Assembly: GCA_018702715.1 (NCBI GenBank)
Contig: JABIYQ010000139.1
Span: forward strand, 1-14,106
Direction of reading: 5' to 3'
Length of the DNA stretch: 14,106 nt
Source of the DNA: Desulfobacula sp.
GTDB taxonomy: Bacteria > Desulfobacterota > Desulfobacteria > Desulfobacterales > Desulfobacteraceae
Shown: positions 1 through 6,660 of the stretch, one piece after another
How the letters are laid out: every line of letters starts with the position of its first letter
Position numbering within the stretch: position 1 is the first letter of the stretch
Notes under the pieces: model-generated
What the model saw: only the letters and a program-made list of their open reading frames with translations
The model's database searches: none
Told to the model about the DNA's origin: nothing
Program-made: the position numbers and the translations under genes

Positions 1-953
1 ATTTCGCCAGCAAGTTCTGCGTTTTCCTCTTTCATTTTTTTCTTGATTAAAGAATGGCCAGTTCTCCACATGATGGCATTGCCGCCATGGTTTCGAATAT
101 CATCATACATTACCATGGAGCATTTGACTTCAGAGATAAAGGTTGACCCGGGTTTTCTTCCAAGGATTTCCCTGGCATAGATAACCATGAGTTGATCCCC
201 ATAGATCACCTCACCGTTTTTGTCCACAACACCTATCCTGTCAGCGTCACCATCATAACCCACGCCCAGGTCAAGTTGTTTTTCTTTTACAAGTTTTATA
301 AGATCGATAAGGTTTTTTTTCTGAGTCGGATCAGCTTCATGGTTGGGAAATGTCCCATCCATATCGCAATATATATCGTGTACCCGGCAACCCAATTGCT
401 TCAAAACAGGAATAGCCGTGATTCCCCCGGTCCCATTCCCTGCATCAATACCAACCTTTATGGGCCTTTTAATATTAATATTATTTAAAATATATTCTTT
501 ATAAGGGGTTATGACATCTTTTTTGGTCACCTTACCTTGGCCTTGAACAAATTCTTTATTTTCAACAATAATACGAATATCCTGTAATCCCTGGCTGTGA
601 ATGGAATCTGTGCCGCTTAATAGTTTAAATCCATTATATTCCGGTGGGTTATGGCTTGCGGTCACCATTGCGCCGCCCTCAAGGTTCAGATGCTGTATTG
701 AAAAATAAAGCACGGGTGTGGGACAGGTCCCGATATCAATGACATCGCAACCAGTGGATATAATTCCCTGGATAAACAATTGAGAAAATTTATCAGAAGT
801 CTGTCTGCAATCTCGTCCAACAGATACGATTCTTTTATTCTGTTTGTTTAAAAGACTGCCATAAGCCTTACCAATGCTTACCACATCTTCTTGTTTAATA
901 TCCTTGCCTGCAACACCTCTTATGTCATATTCTCTGAAAATTCCAGGATTCAT
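1..953 (-). CDS. Phosphomannomutase/phosphoglucomutase (alpha-D-phosphohexomutase), C-terminus outside the window
   Basis: Enzyme of the alpha-D-phosphohexomutase superfamily. It interconverts hexose 1- and 6-phosphates (mannose and/or glucose) in the cytoplasm to feed nucleotide sugars for surface polysaccharide. The reading frame is open from the ATG at 953 to the left edge, about 317 residues of a usual 450-460. The start MNPGIFREYDIRG is the family's typical N-terminus. The catalytic phosphoserine loop TASHNPPEYNGFK lies near residue 100, and the metal-binding loop DGDADR near residue 235. The sequence stops at LAGE, just where the sugar-specificity loop (GEMSGH in relatives) should begin, so substrate preference cannot be read. 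A good Shine-Dalgarno (AAGGAG) lies 5 nt before the ATG and overlaps the uppP stop codon, which points to cotranscription and perhaps coupling with uppP. AlgC/ManB-type function is likely. GlmM is less likely because the active-site loop reads TASHNP, whereas GlmM usually has SASHNP. Confidence 0.9.
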   Translation of the reverse strand, partial: MNPGIFREYDIRGVAGKDIKQEDVVSIGKAYGSLLNKQNKRIVSVGRDCRQTSDKFSQLFIQGIISTGCDVIDIGTCPTPVLYFSIQHLNLEGGAMVTASHNPPEYNGFKLLSGTDSIHSQGLQDIRIIVENKEFVQGQGKVTKKDVITPYKEYILNNINIKRPIKVGIDAGNGTGGITAIPVLKQLGCRVHDIYCDMDGTFPNHEADPTQKKNLIDLIKLVKEKQLDLGVGYDGDADRIGVVDKNGEVIYGDQLMVIYAREILGRKPGSTFISEVKCSMVMYDDIRNHGGNAIMWRTGHSLIKKKMKEENAELAGE

Positions 954-958
954 AATAT

Positions 959-964
959 CTCCTT
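959..964 (-). promoter_or_regulatory. Shine-Dalgarno of the phosphohexomutase gene, overlapping the uppP stop
   Basis: On the minus strand AAGGAG is followed by 5 nt and then the ATG at 953. The motif shares a base with the TAA stop of uppP (966-964). Ribosomes finishing uppP would therefore cover the start site of the next gene. This fixes the start and supports a two-gene operon. Confidence 0.7.
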
Positions 965-1791
965 TAAATGAATTTTGATAAAAGGACCAAAGATCCTACC
1001 AGCCAGCAATAAGGGGCAAATAGATGGAATCTGCCCGAGTGAACCAAAGATAATAATAATTTTAATGCGATTAAGCCTGTGATAAATGAAGCTATTGTTG
1101 CATAAATGGTTACCTGATCAATAACAAGACCTTTGTTTATCATATCTTTTATGCTTAATACCTGTGCCCCCAATATTGCGGGAATTGAGAGGAGGAAAGA
1201 AAATTTAGCGGCATTATGCCTGTCAAGACCCAAAAACATCCCCACAGCAATGGTGGTTCCAGATCTTGAAATACCGGGGATAACGGCAAGTCCCTGGCTG
1301 ATTCCAATGATAGAAGCTTGTTTAATTCCAAATCCGCCTTTTTTGCTTTTGTTGAAATAAAAATTTTTTGAGGCCCATAGGATTGTCCCGGTTAGAATCA
1401 ACATAATTCCCACTAAAACGGTTGAAGAAAATATAATATCCTCAAACTGTTTTAAGAAAAGACCTATAAAGGCGGTTGGAACGGAACCGATTAAAATTAA
1501 TCCTGCCAAATAAAGGTTTTTATCTTCTTTCACAAGGTGTGTGGCGGGTCTTAGTAAAACTGCCTTTGAGATAAAACGGGAAACAGAAACCAGAATGTCC
1601 CTGATGTCTGAAGCATAGACTACCAGAACTGCCAGAAGTGTTCCTATATGAACACTGATATCAAATATCAGCTGGGATTGGGTGATTCCAAAAAAAATCT
1701 GTCCCAGAACAAGATGTCCTGAACTGCTTACGGGCAAAAATTCCGTGAGTCCCTGTATAATGCCGAGGATGATTCCTTGATATAGCTCCAT
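964..1791 (-). CDS. uppP: Undecaprenyl-diphosphatase UppP (BacA family)
   Basis: Integral inner-membrane phosphatase that converts undecaprenyl pyrophosphate to undecaprenyl phosphate, recycling the lipid carrier for peptidoglycan and O-antigen. It has 275 residues, close to the family's usual 265-280. Family motif 1 is seen as QGLTEFLPVSSSGHL at residues 13-27, with the catalytic glutamate at 17 and the conserved SSSGH. Motif 2 is PGISRSGTT at 172-180, with the catalytic arginine at 176. About eight hydrophobic segments run along the chain. It starts at an ATG with no strong Shine-Dalgarno (only a weak purine stretch upstream), so initiation may be modest. The next gene, a phosphohexomutase, follows after 10 bp. 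High uppP dosage is known to give bacitracin tolerance in other bacteria, but nothing here suggests a special resistance copy. Confidence 0.96.
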   Translation of the reverse strand: MELYQGIILGIIQGLTEFLPVSSSGHLVLGQIFFGITQSQLIFDISVHIGTLLAVLVVYASDIRDILVSVSRFISKAVLLRPATHLVKEDKNLYLAGLILIGSVPTAFIGLFLKQFEDIIFSSTVLVGIMLILTGTILWASKNFYFNKSKKGGFGIKQASIIGISQGLAVIPGISRSGTTIAVGMFLGLDRHNAAKFSFLLSIPAILGAQVLSIKDMINKGLVIDQVTIYATIASFITGLIALKLLLSLVHSGRFHLFAPYCWLVGSLVLLSKFI

Positions 1792-2110
1792 AATCCATTA
1801 TTTTTCTTATTTAGTGCCCGACTGAGACTGCCAATTTACCCGAATCCTGCGTTGGCTCAACCAAACGTATAAAACCGGGTTAAGTATGAGCTAGTATTAG
1901 GAGCGCATGGCTACAATATTCAATATGATATTCCTATTAACAAACAGCATTCGTATATAATTCTTAGGCCTAAATTGCAAGATATTAAAAGACATAAAAA
2001 GAAAGGTTGATTTAATACTGGTTTTTTTGTATGAAAAAGAATATTCTTATATTTAGATATCTTTAGTTTGACACCATTTTATACTAACAGAGCAAAAGGA
2101 GAAAAAAGAC
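1792..2110. other. Intergenic region between divergent uppP and the OmpA/VWA lipoprotein gene
   Basis: A stretch of 319 bp without a convincing gene. It must hold the outward promoters of both flanking genes. Visible elements are a perfect 10-bp palindrome TTAGGCCTAA at 1964-1973, a small hairpin with CGTTGG and CCAAACG arms around 1851-1866, and AT-rich tracts from 1980 to 2090. A good Shine-Dalgarno AAGGAG (2096-2101) serves the plus-strand gene. A 17-codon ORF (1907-1960) has AGGAG only 3 nt from its ATG and is not called. Confidence 0.6.
2007..2035 (+). promoter_or_regulatory. Candidate sigma-70-type promoter for the lipoprotein gene
   Basis: TTGATT (2007-2012) and TATGAA (2030-2035) are separated by 17 bp. 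Each matches the consensus hexamer at 4 of 6 positions. The position would give a leader of roughly 65-70 nt before the ATG at 2111. In DNA this AT-rich such matches occur by chance, so it is only a candidate. Confidence 0.25.
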
Positions 2111-3226
2111 ATGAGACTTTTAACAAGAAGCTTATTAACATTGTTTGCCGTCCTTTTTTTATTTGGATGTGCAGCAAAACAAATGAGTCCACCAGTGGCA
2201 TTTGAACCCATCAAGTTTGATAAAGCAGCTTACTCTTCAAAGGTAGATAATTTTCTGATAATATTTGATGCATCAAGCTCCATGCGTTACCCTCTTGAGG
2301 GACAAACAAAATTTGATAAAGCCAAAGCCGTTGTGAATCAGATAAATTTAACCCTTCCCGAGTTGGGTCAGACTGCCGGGATAAGGTCTTTTGGTCATTC
2401 TCCCAAAGTAACAAAAAATATATCACAACTGGTATATGGAATGGAAAAATATTCTACTGCCAACTTAGATAAAGATTTTCAAAAGGTCACTGAGCCTGGT
2501 GGCTATAGTCCATTGTATAAAGCGCTGAACGATGCAAAAGAGGATTTTAAAGGTCTTTCCGGAGAAAGAAATGCCGTTATTATCATCAGTGACGGTGAAG
2601 AGTTGCCGGGTGATGTACTGGCCTCTGCAAAAGCATTGAAAGCAGAGTATGGTTCTTCCATTTGTTTTCACACAATCCTTGTGGGTGATAATCCCGAAGG
2701 AGAAACCCTGTTAAAACAAATATCAGATATTGGAGGATGCATCAGCACATCTGGAGAATGCGGGTTTTTTACAACAGCAGACAAATTGCTGAACAGCCCG
2801 GAAGACATTGCATGTTTTGTTGAAAGTGTATTCCTGGATAAAATGGCGGCTCCAGCACCTGTTGTGGTTCCGGAAAAAGTAGTTGAGGAAGAGGTTTGGG
2901 TACTTGGTGATGTTCTTTTCGGCTCAGGCAGCGATGTAATCAAACCGGGTGCTTATTATTTATTGGATGAGATTGCAGGCAGACTTGAGGCAAATCCTGT
3001 CATTAGTATTGATATCCAGGGTCACACTGATAATGTCGGTTCCGCCGAAGCTAACAAGGATCTTTCCTTGAGACGCGCACAGGCTGTTAAAAACTATTTG
3101 GTTGGAAAAGGTATTATGCCAAACAGAATGACAACAGAAGGATTTGGATTTTCCAGACCAATTGCATTAAACGGTACTGAAGCCGGTCGTTCATTAAATA
3201 GAAGAGTTGAGATGAAACCCTTTTAA
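2111..3226 (+). CDS. Outer-membrane lipoprotein with VWA domain and OmpA-like peptidoglycan-binding domain
   Basis: A 371-residue envelope protein. A lipoprotein signal peptide is clear: two arginines, a hydrophobic stretch and the lipobox LFGC with Cys20. The residue after the cysteine is Ala, which does not retain the protein in the inner membrane, so an outer-membrane anchor facing the periplasm is inferred. Residues about 47-245 form a von Willebrand factor A fold with the MIDAS motif DASSS (53-57) and the ISDGEE segment (Asp161). A proline/valine/glutamate-rich linker (about 247-262) leads to an OmpA C-terminal domain (about 262-371). That domain has GHTDNVGSAEANKDLSLRR (304-322), whose Asp307 and Arg322 correspond to the residues that bind diaminopimelate, and ends in NRRVEM. 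The protein likely tethers the outer membrane to the wall while the VWA domain binds a metal-dependent partner, which is unknown. The Shine-Dalgarno AAGGAG lies 9 nt before the ATG. The gene appears to be a single-gene unit ended by its own terminator. Confidence 0.9.
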   Translation: MRLLTRSLLTLFAVLFLFGCAAKQMSPPVAFEPIKFDKAAYSSKVDNFLIIFDASSSMRYPLEGQTKFDKAKAVVNQINLTLPELGQTAGIRSFGHSPKVTKNISQLVYGMEKYSTANLDKDFQKVTEPGGYSPLYKALNDAKEDFKGLSGERNAVIIISDGEELPGDVLASAKALKAEYGSSICFHTILVGDNPEGETLLKQISDIGGCISTSGECGFFTTADKLLNSPEDIACFVESVFLDKMAAPAPVVVPEKVVEEEVWVLGDVLFGSGSDVIKPGAYYLLDEIAGRLEANPVISIDIQGHTDNVGSAEANKDLSLRRAQAVKNYLVGKGIMPNRMTTEGFGFSRPIALNGTEAGRSLNRRVEMKPF

Positions 3227-3242
3227 TTAAAATATAAACCAA

Positions 3243-3280
3243 GGGAAAGAATACCATCTTTAAAAGTGTACCTCTTTCCC
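3243..3280 (+). repeat. Hairpin preceding the terminator
   Basis: GGGAAAGA (3243-3250) and TCTTTCCC (3273-3280) are perfect inverted repeats, with an inner TAC/GTA pair that extends the stem after a small bulge. It lies 17 bp past the stop codon of the lipoprotein gene, directly before the strong terminator, and may protect the 3' end of the mRNA or assist termination. Confidence 0.45.
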
Positions 3281-3292
3281 GACCAAAGTTTT

Positions 3293-3345
3293 GGCCACAA
3301 AAAAATCCTGTGTTTTTAACATTATTTTTTTGTGGCCTTTTTTTT
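3293..3345 (+). terminator. Rho-independent terminator of the OmpA/VWA lipoprotein gene
   Basis: A perfect 14-bp stem, GGCCACAAAAAAAT (3293-3306) against ATTTTTTTGTGGCC (3324-3337), has a 17-nt loop and is followed at once by eight T (3338-3345). On the opposite strand no U-run follows the stem, so it works mainly for the plus-strand gene and would not obviously stop the convergent moeA unit. Confidence 0.88.
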
Positions 3346-3464
3346 AGAATATAAAACAAGTATCAGGGGCTATAACCTAAGGATGGCAAAGTTTATAACT
3401 TGAACGAAATTGCTTGTCTTTTGGCCCATCTACTTTGTTGCATCAAAGGCCGAATACGTATAGG

Positions 3465-5393
3465 TCACGAGTAAATAATTTTACCCGTGTTTTGAATACC
3501 GTATCCGCCAAGGGCCTGAATCCTTTCCTGGAATTTTTTTGTCTGAATAATGTCAAGCAGGGTTTGAATTTTTTTAGTCTTATAAAATCTGTCCGGAATA
3601 ATAAGATCATACTCTTCCGTCACAACGGGGATGAAATCAAGATCAAGAGCCCGGGCTGCAGCCTGGATGCCGAGCCCTGCATCTGCTCTTCCTGACAGGA
3701 CGGCAACAGCCACTGACATATGTGTATATTCATCATTTTCATATCCTTGAATATCATTCATCGATATCCCAAGAGTTTTGAGCTTATAATCAAATAAAAT
3801 TCTTGTACCCGATCCGGGCTGGCGGTTGATAAACCGCAGCCCCTTGTCTTTTAAATCTTTAATGGACTGAATATTTTCAGGATTTGTCTTTGGCACAATC
3901 AGCCCCTGGTCCCGCATGACAAGATTGATGACCCAGACCTTTTGGTCGGGCAGATATTTTTTAATATATGAAATATTATAGCTGCCGTCCACAGGATCCA
4001 GAAGATGGGCTCCAGCCATATGACAGGCGCCTTTTTTAATGGCCATCAAGCCGCCCATGCTGCCCACATGGCTTGATGAAATACTGATATCAGAACTCAC
4101 CCCTTTTATCTGATCCGCCAGAATATCCAGGGTATTATCATGGGAACCGGCTATTACAATTGTGTTTTTAATTGAAGATAAAGGTCTTAGCAACTGGGCC
4201 TGGATCTTTTGATTTTCTGATATGCCCTCAATATTTGTTGGTATTCTGATAATACCGTCTGCTTCGGTCAGAGTGGTGATACTTCCTGACCCTCTGGGTA
4301 ATTGGGAGGCCACAAGTTTGTGATCCACGGAACCGATTTTCATTCTTAAAAATTCTTCAAGACCCAGTTTTGAAGCGATTTTTCTAGCCGGAGAAACAGG
4401 GACTGATATTATTTCTTTTTTGGGAAGCTTTTGCATGTTTAACAGCAAAGGGCCGGCAAATTGTTCAAAGGCAACAATGGCAGACACAGGGTATCCTGGA
4501 ATGCCGAATACAGGGGTATCAAACACTTTGCCAAACATCATGGGTTTGCCCGGCATCATGGTAACCCCGTGGACATGAATTTCGCCCAGTGATGAAATAA
4601 CCGGTTTTGCAAAATCCTCTGACCCGGCCGAAGACCCGCCAATAATAAGAATCATATCATAATCTTGTTTTGCCGCCTTTTCCACAGCCTTTTTAATCTT
4701 TTCAAGATTATCTTTGAGCATGGGGTGTCGATCAAATTGCGCTCCATGATCTTCACAAAGCCCTCCCAGTACACAAGAGTTGGATTCCACCACTTCGCCT
4801 GGTTTGAGCTGGTCTATATTGATTTCATGCCATTGCTTGAGTTCTGATCCTGTGGGGATAATCAAAACTTTTGGCTTTTTATAAACAGCCACGCTAAATA
4901 TTCCACCGGAAAGAAGTGCGCCAAGGGAATGTGCATTTATCCTGTGGCCTTGAGGAAACAATAATTGGGTGGCTACAATATCTTCCCCCATTTTTCTTAC
5001 ATGTTGCCAGGGAAACACAGGGGCTTCAATTTCAACATTTTTTTTGTCAATGATGTTGAGATGTTCTATCATAATGACGGCATTGGTGCCTTTTGGCATA
5101 ACATGACCTGTATTGACCCAGAAGGCATTTTTATCGGGGCAAAGGGTGATGGGGGCTTCTTGCCTGGCACCAAAGGTGATTTTTGCATCCACTGCAATGC
5201 CATCCATGGCAGCTGCATGAAAATTTGGAGAAGAGATGGCAGCCATTGCAGGCCTTGCTAAGACTCTGTCTTTTGCATCCACCACATCAAGGGTTTCAAC
5301 TTTTGTTACCATATGTTTAAAATGATCAAAGAGGATTTTTTCCGTCTCTTCAATACTTTTCATATCAAGATATACGTTTCTTTTGGAATTCAT
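3465..5393 (-). CDS. MoeA-type molybdopterin molybdotransferase fused to a C-terminal periplasmic-binding-protein-like domain
   Basis: A 642-residue protein. Residues about 11-405 are MoeA, which inserts molybdate (or tungstate) into adenylylated molybdopterin. Seen in order are AMDGIAVDA (62-70, with the conserved Asp64), IPTGSE (179-184), IGGSSAGSEDF (251-261), MMPGKP (279-284) and GIPGYPVSA (297-305). Residues about 409-642 form a type-2 PBP-like domain of the kind found fused to MoeA (PBP_like, PF12727): GSHDNTLDIL (416-425), the SHVGSMGG turn (441-448), NRQPGSGTR (523-531) and SGRADAGLG (567-575). There is no signal peptide, so this domain acts in the cytoplasm and may bind an oxyanion, pterin or other small ligand. 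Compared with MoeA1 next door, the first motif reads MDGIA instead of MDGYA, and TGSE replaces TGDE. The gene lies 32 bp downstream of moeA1. The start at 5393 has only a weak AGG; Met11 is a possible alternative but has no better ribosome site. Confidence 0.9.
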   Translation of the reverse strand: MNSKRNVYLDMKSIEETEKILFDHFKHMVTKVETLDVVDAKDRVLARPAMAAISSPNFHAAAMDGIAVDAKITFGARQEAPITLCPDKNAFWVNTGHVMPKGTNAVIMIEHLNIIDKKNVEIEAPVFPWQHVRKMGEDIVATQLLFPQGHRINAHSLGALLSGGIFSVAVYKKPKVLIIPTGSELKQWHEINIDQLKPGEVVESNSCVLGGLCEDHGAQFDRHPMLKDNLEKIKKAVEKAAKQDYDMILIIGGSSAGSEDFAKPVISSLGEIHVHGVTMMPGKPMMFGKVFDTPVFGIPGYPVSAIVAFEQFAGPLLLNMQKLPKKEIISVPVSPARKIASKLGLEEFLRMKIGSVDHKLVASQLPRGSGSITTLTEADGIIRIPTNIEGISENQKIQAQLLRPLSSIKNTIVIAGSHDNTLDILADQIKGVSSDISISSSHVGSMGGLMAIKKGACHMAGAHLLDPVDGSYNISYIKKYLPDQKVWVINLVMRDQGLIVPKTNPENIQSIKDLKDKGLRFINRQPGSGTRILFDYKLKTLGISMNDIQGYENDEYTHMSVAVAVLSGRADAGLGIQAAARALDLDFIPVVTEEYDLIIPDRFYKTKKIQTLLDIIQTKKFQERIQALGGYGIQNTGKIIYS

Positions 5394-5425
5394 TTGCCTG
5401 GTCTCTTTTTTTTCAAGGATTTTAT

Positions 5426-6652
5426 TTATAAAAGGATGATATTTACAATGGTATCTTTTTCAAGGCCTTCAACATGATCTCCGATTTCAAGGAGTCCGTC
5501 TGCATGAATCATGGTTCTGATAAGTCCTGATTTACCCAGGACCGGTTTTGCAAGCAACATGTTATCGCTTTTTGTTAGCTCAACTCTGATAAAATCCCTC
5601 CTGCCCTGGGCAGAAGATACATTCCGAGTCAGCTTTGCCGGGATCCGGATGGTTTTGTCCAGATGTTCAAGTCCCTTAAGCCGATTTAAAAAAGGTATTG
5701 CCACAATTTTGAGTACCACCATGGCAGAGACCACCTGACCTGGGAGTCCCCACACGGGCTTTTCCCCGGCTTTAGCCAGGATCGTGGGTTTGCCCGGACT
5801 TATTGACATGCCATGGACTAATATTTGCGTATCCGGCAAAGAGGATAATACCTCAATTGTAAAATCCCTTGTCCCCACAGAGCTTCCACCGGAAATAATA
5901 ACCATGTCCGTTTCTTTAATCGCTTTTTTAATTGTTTTTTCAATGGCACAAGGATCATCATTGATAATACCATAGCGAACCGGTATGGCATGGGCTTCAT
6001 AAATAAAGCCTGACAGTGTATAAGAGTTGATATCGCGGATTTTACCGGGGACCGGCTCTTCTTCAATGGGAATAATTTCATCTCCCGTTGAAATGATACC
6101 GACTTTTGGTATCTTAAAAGTTTCAATATGGGCAAACCCAAGGCCTGCTGCAAGGCCCTGTTCCTGGGGTCGGATAAAAGTTCCCTTGGATAATACAATA
6201 TCTTGTTTTGCAAAGTCTTCGTTGGCATCAATCACATGCTGTAAAGGGGCCACACTTTTATAGATTTCAACGGAAAGCTCATCAATAAGTTCTGCATGTT
6301 CCACCATGACAACACTGTCCGCTCCTTTGGGGAGCATCCCGCCCGTTGAGATTTTTGCAGCCTGTCCCTGGGTTATACTGAATTTTGGAATATCGCCCAT
6401 TAAAATAGTTCCGACAATATCAAGCCAGGCAGGGCTTGATTCAGATGCACCGAATGTGGAATTTGCCGCAACGGCATACCCGTCCATAGTGGATCTCTTA
6501 AATCCGGGCATATCTTTTCTTGCAATAAGATCTTGGGCAAGAACCCTTGAAAAAGCCTTGGAAACTTGTGTCTTTTCAGTTTCAACAGGAGAAAATTTTC
6601 CTGTCATTGCCATCACCTCTTCAAGGCTTTTAACCTTGAAAAAATAGCTCAT
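5426..6652 (-). CDS. moeA: MoeA, molybdopterin molybdotransferase
   Basis: Cytoplasmic enzyme that ligates molybdate (or tungstate) to molybdopterin, giving active cofactor for formate dehydrogenases, aldehyde oxidoreductases and related enzymes. It has 408 residues, the usual MoeA length. Motifs in order are RSTMDGYAV (53-61, Asp57), STGGMLPKGADSVVMVE (102-118), STGDEI (188-193), SGGSSVGTRDF (254-264), SISPGKPT (283-290), and the C-terminal domain IV with SAQGRRDFIRV. One departure: the segment that usually reads GLPGNPVSA is GLPGQVVSA (302-310) and so lacks the second proline, which is important in E. coli MoeA. A strong Shine-Dalgarno AGGAGG, formed by the last two codons of dapL, lies 11 nt before the ATG, so translation is probably coupled to dapL. 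The second moeA follows after 32 bp. Confidence 0.95.
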   Translation of the reverse strand: MSYFFKVKSLEEVMAMTGKFSPVETEKTQVSKAFSRVLAQDLIARKDMPGFKRSTMDGYAVAANSTFGASESSPAWLDIVGTILMGDIPKFSITQGQAAKISTGGMLPKGADSVVMVEHAELIDELSVEIYKSVAPLQHVIDANEDFAKQDIVLSKGTFIRPQEQGLAAGLGFAHIETFKIPKVGIISTGDEIIPIEEEPVPGKIRDINSYTLSGFIYEAHAIPVRYGIINDDPCAIEKTIKKAIKETDMVIISGGSSVGTRDFTIEVLSSLPDTQILVHGMSISPGKPTILAKAGEKPVWGLPGQVVSAMVVLKIVAIPFLNRLKGLEHLDKTIRIPAKLTRNVSSAQGRRDFIRVELTKSDNMLLAKPVLGKSGLIRTMIHADGLLEIGDHVEGLEKDTIVNIILL

Positions 6653-6660
6653 TATAAGTG

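Noticed and set aside
192..488. 98-codon open frame on the plus strand
   Set aside because: It is antisense to the phosphohexomutase, whose frame is open to the edge with clear catalytic motifs.
1907..1960. 17-codon ORF on the plus strand in the uppP upstream region
   Set aside because: AGGAG is only 3 nt from the ATG, the peptide has no pattern, and such short frames are expected by chance.
1964..1973. Perfect palindrome TTAGGCCTAA
   Set aside because: It is short, single, not placed on a recognisable promoter, and could be chance; mentioned only in the intergenic entry.
2068..2085. TTGACA followed by TATACT upstream of the lipoprotein gene
   Set aside because: Both hexamers look good but only 6 bp separate them, so they cannot be the -35 and -10 of one promoter; neither has a good partner at 16-18 bp.
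5818..6231. 137-codon open frame on the minus strand
   Set aside because: It lies wholly inside moeA in another frame; moeA has all family motifs, and this frame shows none.
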